From NCBI RefSeq assembly GCF_001540865.1, contig NC_033621.1, forward strand, positions 14,636,716-14,700,715: a DNA stretch of 64,000 nt, in the 5' to 3' direction. Both the position numbers and the translations under genes were made by a program. A model generated the notes under the pieces. The model was not told the DNA's origin. It saw only the letters and a program-made list of their open reading frames with translations, and did not search any database. This document shows, one piece after another, positions 46,377 to 57,486 of this stretch. Every line of letters starts with the position of its first letter. Positions within the stretch are counted from its first letter, which is position 1. This stretch comes from Ananas comosus. Its lineage: Eukaryota > Streptophyta > Magnoliopsida > Poales > Bromeliaceae.

Positions 46377-47234
46377 TAAAGATGTCCGTGGATCGGGTCG
46401 GGTCTGGGTAATTAATATACTGTACCCATACCCTAAAAAGAAATGGTTACAAAAAAATATATATACCCTACCCATTTAACTTCGGGTCGGGTCCGGATCT
46501 GGGTACTAAAGTTACTAATATACCCATCGGGTCTATTTGAGCGGGTCTGGGTAGTGACTATCCGTATACTATCCGTTCAAGACCGGATATGGATCGGGTC
46601 TAGATCGGGTACGGATATCCGTATAAATATATATTTTTTTATAAACTTTATTAAATAGTCAATAGACAAACTATAAAGCCCACCATAAAAAAACTCGCAT
46701 TCTAATAAGTTGTACCGTCCAATAAAATTCATTCAAAAGAAATATTGTCGCTGATGATGATGATGACACTGATGATGATGATGACAATGAAATATTGTTG
46801 GCGGAAATGAAATGAAAAAAAAGGAGTAGAAAACAAAGAGTAAAAAAATTAGAAAAAAGTAATGAGTAAAAGAGACGGCTAGGGTTTCATTAGGATGAAA
46901 ATACGTAGTGACTCATCATCTATAAGTCATATTAAAATTGATCCTTCAACTTCAAAAGTTTATTTTTTTTTATTTACTATCGGATATTTCATCGGGTCCG
47001 GGTCCGGGTCCGGATTTGAAAACTATTCCGGACCCTACCCATTTAAAAGTTAGGTTCGGGTCGGGTCCTAATCAGGTATGGGTATAAAATATCCGGACCC
47101 ATACCCGAAACTTTAATGGGTAATTTTTTTTATCCGTATACTATTCATTTTTTATCGGGTCCGGTTTGGGTCCGGTTCGGGTCCGGATAGGGTCCGGGTC
47201 GGGTATGGGATTTCGGATATTTTGGACACCTTTA
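46377..47234. mobile_element. Non-autonomous hAT element, 858 bp, TSD GACACATA
   Basis: Ends TAAAGATGTCC on the left and TAAAGGTGTCC (minus strand) on the right, flanked by the 8-bp direct repeat GACACATA (46369-46376, 47235-47242). Subterminal DNA is made of GGGTCGGGTCCGG-type words. The middle is a short AT-rich stretch with GATGAT repeats (46755-46790). No transposase. Confidence 0.87.
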
Positions 47235-47565
47235 GACACATATTTAGGACATTTTTGTGTAAATATTCTATTTATGGCAAAACATTTTCAAAAAATCTAC
47301 TAAGGACTAGCTAAACATAAAGCCCAATCCAATCAAAAACAAAAAGTTCCTCTACTCAACCAATCCCACCTAGCCCATTCGATCCGATTACAAATTAAAA
47401 AGAAAAAAAAAATTGATCATCGTCTCCCTTTCTCCTCCTCCGCCGTCGCAGTCGACGAGGTAAGGTTCCGGCGTCTAGAGTTCAGCCGTGAGGATCTCGC
47501 AGGAACCGTAAAGTGCTACAATCGTCGTATGTTCCTCCGCCATAGTTTACTGGAGAAGTGGGTGC
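47235..47565. other. Intergenic DNA with a C/T-rich patch
   Basis: 47425-47560 looks like a 5' leader or genic scrap (CGTCTCC...CGCCGTCGCAG, then GAGGTAAG) but no frame can be supported. It may belong to the CACTA fragment ending at 47706. Confidence 0.4.
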
Positions 47566-47706
47566 CAAACATCGAGGCAGCTCCACATATAGCGACCCCA
47601 CATATAGCAACACTTTTAAAAAATGTCGGTAATTTAGCCAGCAACACTTTTTTTTGATCTTTACCGGTATTTAAAAGTGTCGTTATATACCATTTTTGTT
47701 GTAGTG
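47566..47706 (+). mobile_element. CACTA-type element end
   Basis: Repeated AGCAACACTTTT and CGGTAATTTA/TTACCGGTATTTA motifs in both orientations lead to TTTTTGTTGTAGTG, which on the minus strand is CACTACAACAAAAA, a canonical CACTA terminus. No opposite end was found in the window. Confidence 0.65.
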
Positions 47707-47764
47707 TGAATATATGATCGATATCTGAATCATACTATAACTAAAGTTAAAAAATTCTAATATA

Positions 47765-47894
47765 ATGGCAAAAGGCTCGGCGGTTGGTATCCTAGTTCGA
47801 ATCCTAGTTGATTCACATTTTCCACTAAGTCTATTTCTAAATGAAATAAACGAAGCGAGTAGCATACTACCTATCTATCAAAAAAAAAAAAAAA
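47765..47894 (+). mobile_element. SINE copy 3, complete, with A tail and TSD
   Basis: A tRNA-like head with box A-like ATGGCAAAAGGCTCGGCGG and box B-like AGTTCGAATCC (47794-47804), a short body and an A15 tail. AATTCTAATATA precedes the head (47753-47764) and follows the tail (to 47905), a target duplication of at least 12 bases. Transcription would be by RNA polymerase III and movement would depend on a LINE. Confidence 0.88.
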
Positions 47895-47905
47895 ATTCTA
47901 ATATA

Positions 47906-48321
47906 CTCTTAAATATAAATTGATCAGAAATAACCAAATAACCAAACTTAAAATAAGAAAAATACAATTTTTTTGAAAATAACCTAAAAATATAAAAACG
48001 AAAGCCTAAATAGTTGAATTTGGGCCCCAAACTTGGCTGGAATAATTTCACAATTTTATGCATAAATCTCAAAAAATACTTTCCGAATTGGGGTTACAAG
48101 CGAAAAAGGAACATTCGAACGAAAAGTTATGATTATTTAAAAAAATTTTCACGCCAACACCAAAAATTATCGTACTCAAGGAAAGTTTTAGCCCGGTTTG
48201 ATTAGGTCACCTCTTTCTATAAACTCTAGTACTTAATTGGCCGCATCAATATATAGGTTAAAATTCTTTTTGCTATTCATATAAAGCTATTGCTCTTAAT
48301 TAACATTTCCAATTTCATGGG
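47906..48321. other. AT-rich intergenic DNA, nothing recognised
   Basis: Frame 48014-48205 has no recognisable motif. Confidence 0.45.
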
Positions 48322-48465
48322 TTTTTTTTTTTGAGAGATAGGTAGCACGCTACCCGCTTTGTTTATTTCATTAAGAAATAAATTTAGCTAGAAATGTGAA
48401 TCAATTAGAATTCGAACTTGGGTCTCGGATATCAACCATCAAGCCCTTTGCCACTTGCTTTAGGA
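48322..48465 (-). mobile_element. SINE copy 4
   Basis: T tract 48322-48332, then GATAGGTAGCACGCTACCCG...ATTCGAACTTGGGTCTCGG...CCCTTTGCCACTTGC, matching copies 2 and 3 closely. Confidence 0.82.
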
Positions 48466-50099
48466 ACGATCGGTTACTTAAAATAATTGTTAGTCAACTA
48501 TTTTGACTTGGGAAAATGTTACCGCATATAAGATTGAGTTCGACTCAAAGTTGAAGAGAGCTCAAGAAGACACAGATTACGGATTCGAGTTCAATGCTGA
48601 AGTGAGTTACTGAGAGAGTTGGATGCGAGTCGGTTTGGTCTCACACATAAGGGGTAGGCCCGAGGGAAGAGCCGAAGAGGATCATCCGCTCCTTAGATAC
48701 ACAATTCTATTTTCAACTTTTTTGTTTCGTGTTGCTGTAATAAAAATAATGCCAACTGGTAGCCTATTCAGCTCATGTGTTTGGCGCATGTGGACGAATA
48801 AAAAAATGGCACGTGGCGCATTAAGAGCTGGAAAAGAAATGTCCAATGATGAAAGAGTTTCTGGCGAGAACTGTTGAAATGGTAGGGGAGCAGTTTCATG
48901 ACCAACAAGAAAGTCCCCATAGCACTACCTCCATGAAATGATGATGCAGAATGGGTGAACCCTATCATACAAATAATTATCCCTTAGATGTGATAGGCAA
49001 AATATTTTGCAGAAATAAAATTAAACGAGTAATTTTTTTTTTTTTCCTAAAAGAAAAGAATGTCCGAAAAAAAAAATAATAAAGTAAGAAAAGTTGATCA
49101 GATAAGAGATTGTACCATACGACGTCCAGCGAGTGCGTGATTCAGCTATTGCAATTAGTTCAGATCATCCACAATCTATTTGCAACGTCCTTCTAGTCAT
49201 ACTTGTAAATGCCCGCGTAATTGAGTTTCACCCAACGAAAGTAATCAAGTATCTTGCAAGAGCAAAGGGAACTAAACAATTTTCTAGAATTTAGGACGAT
49301 AAAATAAGTCTACGAATTTTTCCGAGAAAGAAAAATAGAAATTAAACTATTCTATAGACCAAACTTTTATTACCAAGAGATAATATGCGTAGATTGAGAT
49401 ATGGAAGAAATACTAGTTTGTGACTTGAACCGGGTTCATCCAATATTTGGCTGCTACTTGTTGGTTCAACACCTGCGCAGGAGCCTGTTGACGTGTGCAG
49501 GAAACAAAGTCGCCTCGGGAGGTGCGCCCAAGGAGCGTCGTCTCCAGCTTCTTCTTTCTGCTGCTTGCACAAAGCTCTCTCCTCTCAACTAGCAACTCTT
49601 CTATTTTCTAAAATCTTAACCAAAACTCACAAATAGGTAGTCAAAATTTAGAGAAAATTAAGAGGAACTCAAATCCAACATAACATTATAACTCTGGACC
49701 TCGCCAAAATCGAAAACCCTCCAGGAAAAAAAACTTTCACTCAAAAAATCTTTGCAAGAAAAGTTAAAATTTTTTTTCAATAATCATCGTCTTCTCATAA
49801 AGCCTTGTAGGTTATTTATATACTAATTACATCCGAGAATAACCGAAAAAATCTCAACTAGAGGTTTATCTAAAAGGAAACATGATAAAATATTTCTAAA
49901 TAAGACTTATCTAAAAGAAAAATATAACAAATATTCCTAACAAGAAAATCTTAAAATAACAGAGTAAATCAAGAATAATCTTCAGATCCATATAGCGGGT
50001 TCGGGTGCCAACTTGCCCCACCTTCGTTGATAGACTTGAAACTCGGGCGATGATACGGGTCGGCTTCAGTCTGCATCATGGCCTGCATCAAATGAACTG
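48466..50099. other. Intergenic DNA, LTR scraps only
   Basis: At about 50000-50035 the minus strand reads AAGGTGGGGCAAG then TTGGCACCCG, like the polypurine tract and LTR start at 8268-8290, so a minus-strand LTR remnant may occupy the DNA below 50020. Frames at 48623-48877 and 49401-49592 show no domain. Confidence 0.4.
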
Positions 50100-50660
50100 T
50101 TCAATAAACATAGGCTGATTGAAGATCGGTAGAGTTTTTATAAATAGGGAAAGGTTGACTATAATAAGAGTTTTCTTTTCCATATAAGACTATCGATTTT
50201 ACATTTCTTTATATTCCCTGCATTAATTTACTATTTTTCTAGAAGTAGCATGTAGTTTTTATTTTGTTGTAATTTGAGTCTTAATGCTCTAACGAATTCT
50301 TCTAAATTTTCTTTTCTCAATAATGAAATATACTTAGTTCGGCTCTAATTTTAGTCGAATTTATTGTTAAGCTTCGAGTTCAATCCTTTTACACATTGGG
50401 GAAGAACTCGATTGAGTTGATCCCTAGCTCAACCTATGTATCGCCTGATCACGCCATCGAGGGTCATTATAAGAGCCGATTCACAAATTAAAGATACTTT
50501 TGACTCGGTCGACCATTTGACTTGGTCAACGATTAGGAAATTCGGTTCCACGCTCAACACTTCTAAAGAGTGAATTACAAAGGAATCATTTAGTTTAACA
50601 TTCAAGCGGGTTGGAGATCATTGTCTTTGAACTCATCGCATATGTGGTCTTCTAGCGGAG
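50100..50660 (+). mobile_element. Possible gypsy-type LTR remnant
   Basis: TATA box TTTATAAATAGGG at 50137-50149 and AATAATGAAA near 50324, followed by CTCGATTGAGTTGATCCC: the same layout as the LTRs at 8280 and 54480. Ends are not defined. Confidence 0.4.
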
Positions 50661-51386
50661 CTTATTCTGAAAGCGGCCGACAATTTGAAGTATTATAAAT
50701 TATATTTTATTGAGATTTTTAATTTCAACTGCTTATTTTGAAAGCAGCCAATCATAAGATAAATTTTAAGAATTCCAGATAATTTAAATTAAATCTCATG
50801 ATATCGATTATTGATTTTGGTCCTCCGTCGTTGAAAACAAAGGGAAAGCATTCCCGCTCAACTTAATTTAGATGTTCTTGTACTCGGTATTCACTCTTTA
50901 TGTGAATGGCCGTATGCTAGTGCTTCTCCTTTACGTCCTTTTACTACTATGCTCTGGTTAAATATATAGAATAAATGATCAATAATTACAATTTATCATT
51001 TCACAATAGTTACTTGTATAGAAGGTAATAAAGATATCGATTAAAATAGTACGTGGAAAGTTAATTGTTGATTTTGGGGTAATTAAACGCTACTTCAATA
51101 TTCTCATTTTGGAGGTGAAGTATCAACCAAAATGTGAACTTAATTATTTGCTGCGTGAACTGTGAAAATTAAGTTTCATTTAAAGAAAACTCTGTAGAAC
51201 TAGTTATGCATTATTATTAATTTTTTCCACAAGAAATCATAGGATAAATAACTCCTTTTATAACTAATAAATGGTCGGATTGAACCCCAATCTTAGTTGC
51301 AAATGCATGAACCAACTAATTAACCACATTAAGAGGCTGTTTGATTGGACGTAGTTATAAATACACTAGTTAGATATGCAATTACC
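50661..51386. other. AT-rich intergenic DNA, nothing recognised
   Basis: No supported feature. Confidence 0.45.
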
Positions 51387-52173
51387 TTTTATTTAGTTCG
51401 AAGTATTGAAAAGTAATGCAACGATACTAATTTGTTTACTTGTATGCTATTGAAAATTGCGTTTATAATATTTTTTTATGGCTGATGAGATTACCCTATA
51501 TGGAGAAAAAAATATACTAATTATCTAAAATGTTATTAGGGAGGTTAATTAGTTTTTCTATCGTTTAAAATTACTTTCTCTAAAAACTGCAGTTGGAACT
51601 ATGGTTAATTTGAACATAGTTGAGAATATTGCAGATGAACTTTTTCTTGCAGTTCTAACATCAAGGTAAAGCCAGATTTGTATCTATATATAGTTATAAC
51701 TACGTACGCACGATCAAATAATTTCTAGACCGTGATGACGGTAAAAAGTAATTATTTAGACAAGGCCTTTAAATGAGACACGGCCTCGTATATGGGTGGA
51801 GTTTATTATGTACATAGTACACATAAAATTGCTGTGACTTGTTGTCACAAGTGAGCAAAGGAAGCATTTAAAGCATACGGGGAAAATTTCTGCGGCTAAC
51901 AAAATTTATCTCAATTCACTTAGTCCTCGTGATCGAGTTTACTATTATAGTTGACTCTACTACTGTTTTTGCACAACTCGAATCTAAAACGACACATTGG
52001 TATAATTAAAGGTGGACCTGAGCCGACAATTTTGATTCTGTTTTATTCGGCTCTTTGATTGTTAGTGATTTGATTTTGACTTGGAAAAAGTTTCAAAATA
52101 AAACTTTGATTTGAAAATTTACATTTATACATATTTATACGTACTAGCCGAGTGCACGTGTGATGCACGTAAC

Positions 52174-52218
<45 letters not shown>

Positions 52219-53003
52219 ACGTCTNACATTTTATTTAGTTCGAAGTATTGAAAAGTAATGCAACTATACTAATTTGTTTAGTTGTATGCTATTGAAAATT
52301 GCGTTTATAATATTTTATCATTTTATTTATGGCTGGTGAGATTACCCTCTATATGGAGAAAATAATATATTAATTATAGGTTAATTAGTTTTTCTATCGT
52401 TTAAAATTACTTTCTCTAAAAACTGCAGTTGGAACTATGAATATTGCAGATGAGCTTTCTCGTGCAGTTTTAGCATCAAGCTAAAACCAGATTTGTATCT
52501 GCATATACTTATAACTACGTCCGCACGATCAAATAATTTCTAGACGGTGATGACGGTAAAATGTAATTATTTAGACAAGGCCTTTAAATGAGACACGGCC
52601 TCATGTATGGGTGGAGTTTATTATGTACATAGTACACAATTAAAATCGCTGTGACTTGTTGTCACAAGTGAGCAAAGGAAGCATTTAAAGCATACGGGGA
52701 AAATTTCTGCGCCTAACAAAATTTATCTCAATTCACTTAGTCCTCGTGATCGAGTTTACTATTATAGTTGACTCTACTACTGTTTTTGCACAACTCGAAT
52801 CTAAAACGACACATTGGTATAATTAAAGGTGGACCTGAGCCGACAATTTTGATTCTGTTTTATTCGGCTCTTTGATTGTTAGTGATTTGATTTTGACTTG
52901 GAAAAAGTTTCAAAATAAAACTTTATTGATTTGAAAATTTACATTTATACTTATTTATACGTACTAGCCGAGTGCACGTGTGATGCACGTAACAATTATA
53001 TAT
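51387..53003. repeat. Direct duplication of a ~0.8-kb segment around a TA tract and a single N
   Basis: Copy one 51387-52185 and copy two 52229-53003 share TTTTATTTAGTTCGAAGTAT at the start and GAGTGCACGTGTGATGCACG at the end, with high identity and a few small indels (for example TTAATTTGAACATAGTTGA lost in copy two). Between them lie a (TA)n tract and an N at 52225. No coding region seen. Confidence 0.85.
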
Positions 53004-54230
53004 GTATGTAAGTTTACAGTTCAAACTATAATGTTGTTAAAGCTCAAAATTGGAATAAATCTAAATTTAAACTTAAAGTATCAAAGTTTTAATTTACTTT
53101 TAATTTAAAAGTCAAACTTCATGTAATTAAAATTTCTAACTTTTTAAAATCAAATTCATATTCAAAATCAAATTTAATTTACTTTTTTAATGTCCATAGA
53201 TTTCTTTTATAATTACAACATTCAAATTAAAATTTATAACCTAAATTTAAAATTTAACTTTTTCTTTTTTATGTTCATGGATTCCTTGAATTAAATTTTA
53301 GACGAATTAAACTTGTATTTCAAAAATAAAAAAAGCGGACCTTTTTCTTATATACTACGTACTCAAACAATAACTTTTTCTCTGCTGTTAATTTTTTTTA
53401 ATATATTTTAAAAATTATGAATTTTCTTTTCTTTGTCGGCTCTTTACTTAACAACTTAAAGTCATAAAATTAAATTTTGGCTTTAGAGCACTAATTATTA
53501 ATTAGAAAATGTTGTCCATATTTAGGTGTATGTATTCACTGGTGTAGGCAATATTTTGTATTGCGTGACTAAACTTCATGGTAGAGATCTTAAAATTGAA
53601 ATGTAATTCGTTAAAGATGTTTTAGACATTTATAAGGCATATATATATCAAAAGTAAAAGATTTTAGAATTTAAAATCCGATAATTATTAGATTTTAGAA
53701 TTTTCTCTTTTAAGATTTAAGAGTTTAGAATTTTATAACGGATCTTTCTCTGCCATCAATTCTTATATTTGCTTTGGTGATTGGATTATAATTTTTTTTG
53801 TAAATAAATAAAATTTTCTATTTCGGCTTTTTAGAATACGATGTATATTATATTTAATAGAGTAGATGCATGGTGTATGGAATGTACATGTACACCCGGT
53901 GCAAGGAACAAGTTTTCATTTGATTCGGGGTAGAGGGCAATCCCACCAAATTGGTGCGTGCGCCGCCATTTCATCCGGGGAGAGCAATTCTCCGATTTTC
54001 CAAAGAATTTTTCTTTTCATTTTTCGTCATAACATACAGATCCAAATTCAAAATACGTATTTTAAGATATAATACAAATATATTAATTTATAATGTATGT
54101 ATGTACCTACGTAAATATATAGTTTTGCGTTTGTGCGTACATATTAATGTTTAATATTTGGATCTCAATTTGATTCACCAACTAAATCCAAAAAACTGAA
54201 CTACATAAATTATAACAGTTAAGGTGCCGT
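53004..54230. other. AT-rich intergenic DNA, nothing recognised
   Basis: Frames at 53866-54154 lack motifs. No terminal repeats detected. Confidence 0.45.
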
Positions 54231-55228
54231 TTGGCTAGTATGAAAAGCGTAGATTTTTTTTTTTTCTAGAAAAAGAATTTTCATGGATATATATATATAT
54301 ATTTTTTAGTTTTTCCTCCGTTGCATTTCGAAAACCTACCGTTTGTGAAAATTGATTTTTCAAATTTCACGGCAAATTAATATTTTAGTTTTTCGAATTC
54401 TTTTTGGGAAAACAAAAATGCCAATTTTCTATAACGTTTGGAAAAAGCCGTTTTGGAAAAGTTAGTTTTCTTTGGTACTTGTTGATACCACCAAAATAAT
54501 GCCACGTGGTAGACCCCGATACGCTGAGCGACTAGTTCATAAGGCCAATAGATAAGCAGCATGCGGTGCACTAAGAATAGAGTAAAATAAAATTAAAACC
54601 GAAAGACGGTTAATATTGATGCAGTTAGGATCGGCTGGTAGTGGCCCGCGGAATTACGGAAGTGGCCCATCATGTGTCTAACTAAATAACGTCAAGCGGA
54701 GTTATAAATAAACAAAAGATGCTTGATAAGGAGGTCTTTTTTCCTGGCGAACAGAAGACCATTTCAATGCTATGCATTTTTTTCTTATTTTTCTAGGAAT
54801 AAACTACTTGTAACCTTTTTACTTTTCCGTATCTATTATCTTTTCTAGGAATAGTTGGTAGAATAGGTTTTCCTTTTGTCTTGTCTTGTAAACATTTTCT
54901 GAAATTTTAGTGATATAAGCCTCATTCGGCACTTTTGCCGAACTAGAAATCCCTGTGCGGTCCGTACACTCTACTGATCTAGCCGAACCGAATTTGTTGT
55001 TTTGAATCGAACTCGGTTTATCCGATCCCGCATCAACCGAATCACTTGATCTGTGGTGGGCACAAACTTCGAGGGTTATTATTCGTAGCCGTTTCATCTC
55101 CCCACACGTTTCTTGGAGGATCTTCGATCGGGTCAGCGGTTGGAGAATTCGGCTCGCAGCAGTACCAAACGAATGGAAAATTGAAAAAGGGATTTTTCTA
55201 TGAAAAATTTTTATCGAAAAACTTTTTT
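54231..55228. mobile_element. Possible hAT-type MITE split by an LTR
   Basis: GGTGCCGTTTGGCTAGTATG at the left and (A/T)-rich palindromic DNA on both sides of the LTR at 54480-55161 suggest one host MITE. The right end is not clear and may be cut by MULE 3. Confidence 0.35.
54480..55161 (+). mobile_element. Gypsy-like solo LTR, TGTTGATACC...GCAGCA
   Basis: Starts TGTTGATACCACC (compare TGTTGGCACC at 8280), has TATA box TTATAAATAAAC near 54702 and ends GGCTCGCAGCA. Flanks GTACT (54475-54479) and GTACC (55162-55166) form a near-perfect 5-bp duplication. No internal genes. The frame 54819-55271 (minus) crosses the LTR edge and is not a gene. Confidence 0.65.
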
Positions 55229-55540
55229 GGCCAATTTGCATAAAAATATCACTATTTTTGAGATTTTGCAAAACTGAGCTACTTTTCAGATTTTGCAGAT
55301 TCGGCTTGAATTTTTAGTAAACTAACCAAAATATCCTTATTTCTTTTTCTCTCTTCTTTTTTATTGTTTCTTTTTCTCCGCTTTTGGTCCGTCTTCCTTA
55401 TCTTCAACGTTTCTTCCTCTCATTCTTTTTTCACTTTCTCTCTATTCTTCTTCTTCTCTACTACTCCAACATTGACGCCGCGCTCCACTCTCTTATCTCG
55501 TCCACACCTCCGCCGACGGTGGCTTAGATATGATATAGAT

Positions 55541-56205
55541 TGTTGGGAATCCGGTACTCGCCCCGGTACCGGATCTCGTGAATTCGCAACCCGCTCCGAT
55601 ACCGACTGCTGTGGATCCAGTATCGATTGTTGGGATTCCGCAACGAAAACGTCAAATCGAATTTTTTACCATAAACCCGTCTCCTCAGCAAAAGCTGATA
55701 CAATCATAAAAGAGAAAAATATGCAGGTAAAATAAGATTCATTAAATAAGAGAAGATTACACCTGACTTCTCTTCTGCAACTGAGTAGCTACAACCCGAG
55801 CCCTCTTCCTGAATCTTTTCTACCCTTCTCTCGTCTTTTATAAACCTAAAAGACAACCCATCTACGTGCACCCGTGCACTAGGTGCACTAAATAACTCTC
55901 TCTCTCTTTTTCTCTCTCTGGTACGGCACCCAAGCTTTAGCCGTACTCACCTCAAAAGCAAACCCACAAAGAGTTATTTATAAGGCTCCACTCGAACGTA
56001 CCCCAATCCTAATATATTTAGAATTTCTACTCCAATTAATATCTAAATCTATCTTAATTAATCTCTAATAGATTTAAATATTAATCCTAATCTAGTTAGA
56101 TTTTATCCTCTAATTAATATTTAAATCTTAATTTATCTCCAATAGATTTAAATATTAATTCTTATCTAACTAGGATTCAACTACAAATCTAACCAAATCC
56201 TAACA
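55541..56205 (+). mobile_element. Copia-type solo LTR, 665 bp, TSD TAGAT
   Basis: Starts TGTTGGGAATCC, ends AAATCCTAACA. TAGAT lies on both sides (55536-55540, 56206-56210). It contains CCCCGGTACCGG near 55562 and tandem AT-rich TAATCTCTAATAGATTTAAA units near its 3' end. Confidence 0.87.
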
Positions 56206-56509
56206 TAGATCACAGAGACAAGCTTACAGCGGAGCACATGGCCGCGGATGACGACAATGACGAGGACACCGAAGAATTTACGGATGACAGGATAGAAGAG
56301 TGCGTCTGACGGGTGCGGTGGCTGCGACAGAGGGTGAGAAAGGGGCATGTGATAGCAAAAAAAGATACAAAGGTGAGAGAAGAAGAAGAAGAAGAAAAAA
56401 ATATTAAGAAATAAAGAAAAATATTTTTTTCCTGAAAAGACCATTAAGTGTTGTTGCTGCTATAAAAAAAGTTAAGAACCAGAAAAGAAAGAAATAAGAT
56501 GATAAAATT

Positions 56510-57200
56510 ACACTATTAAGATGAAATTATATTATTTGAGACGATAATTGCACTCTTTGAGGCGAAAATTACACCGTGTGAGACGAAAGTTGCATTGATT
56601 GGGTGAAAGTTGCATTATTGAATGAAATTTGTACTGTTTTAGACGACACTTGTAATTTTTGAATGAAAGTTGTATTATTTGCGATGAAAATTATAATTTC
56701 TGAGTTAAAGTTGCAACATTAAAATTATTTGAGACTAAGTTGCACCACATAAAATAGAAATTACACTCTTTGAAACTAAATTGCAGTATTTGAGATTAAG
56801 TTATACATTTTAATGCTTACATCATTTAAAACTATTTGAAACTAAGTCCAACAGTGCAACTTAGTCTCAAATAGTTTTAGATGATATAATTTAGTCTAAA
56901 AAAGTATAATTCCTATTTTATATGGTACAATTTAGTCTCAAATATTTTTAAATGGTATGATTTTCGCTCAAAAATGCAACTTTTGCTCAAACATGCAACT
57001 TTCGCTCAAACAGTTAATTGTTGCTCAAAGAGTGTAATTTTTGCTCAAACAATGCAATTTTTTGTCTCAAACAATGTAATTTTCACTCAAACAGTATAAT
57101 TTTCACTCGGACAATACAACTTTCGTCTAAAATAATATAATTTTCATCTCAAACATTGCAACTTTCGTCTTAAACTATGCAACTTTAATATAGTGCAACT
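56510..57200. repeat. Central repeat array of MULE 3
   Basis: Short units built on TTGCACTCTTTGAGGCGAA and its inverse fill about 700 bases, turning orientation near 56845. Confidence 0.8.
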
Positions 57201-57486
57201 TTATCATTTTCTTATTTCTTCTCTAATTTTTTATCTTTTTTGCAGCAGTGACGGCATATAATGATCACTTTAGGAGAAGAAATATTTTACTATTCTTTCG
57301 TCTTTTTTCTTTTCAATCCTCTGAATCTATTTTCTCTGTTGTGCCACCTCTCTTACCCTCTACTATGGCCATTGCCCCCGCCCAACATGCTTTCCCTCCC
57401 CGTCGTCCTTAAATCTTTCAGTATCCTCATCATGGTCGCCATTCGTGGCCATGCATTACGCCGCAAGCTCACTTGCGCAATCTATG

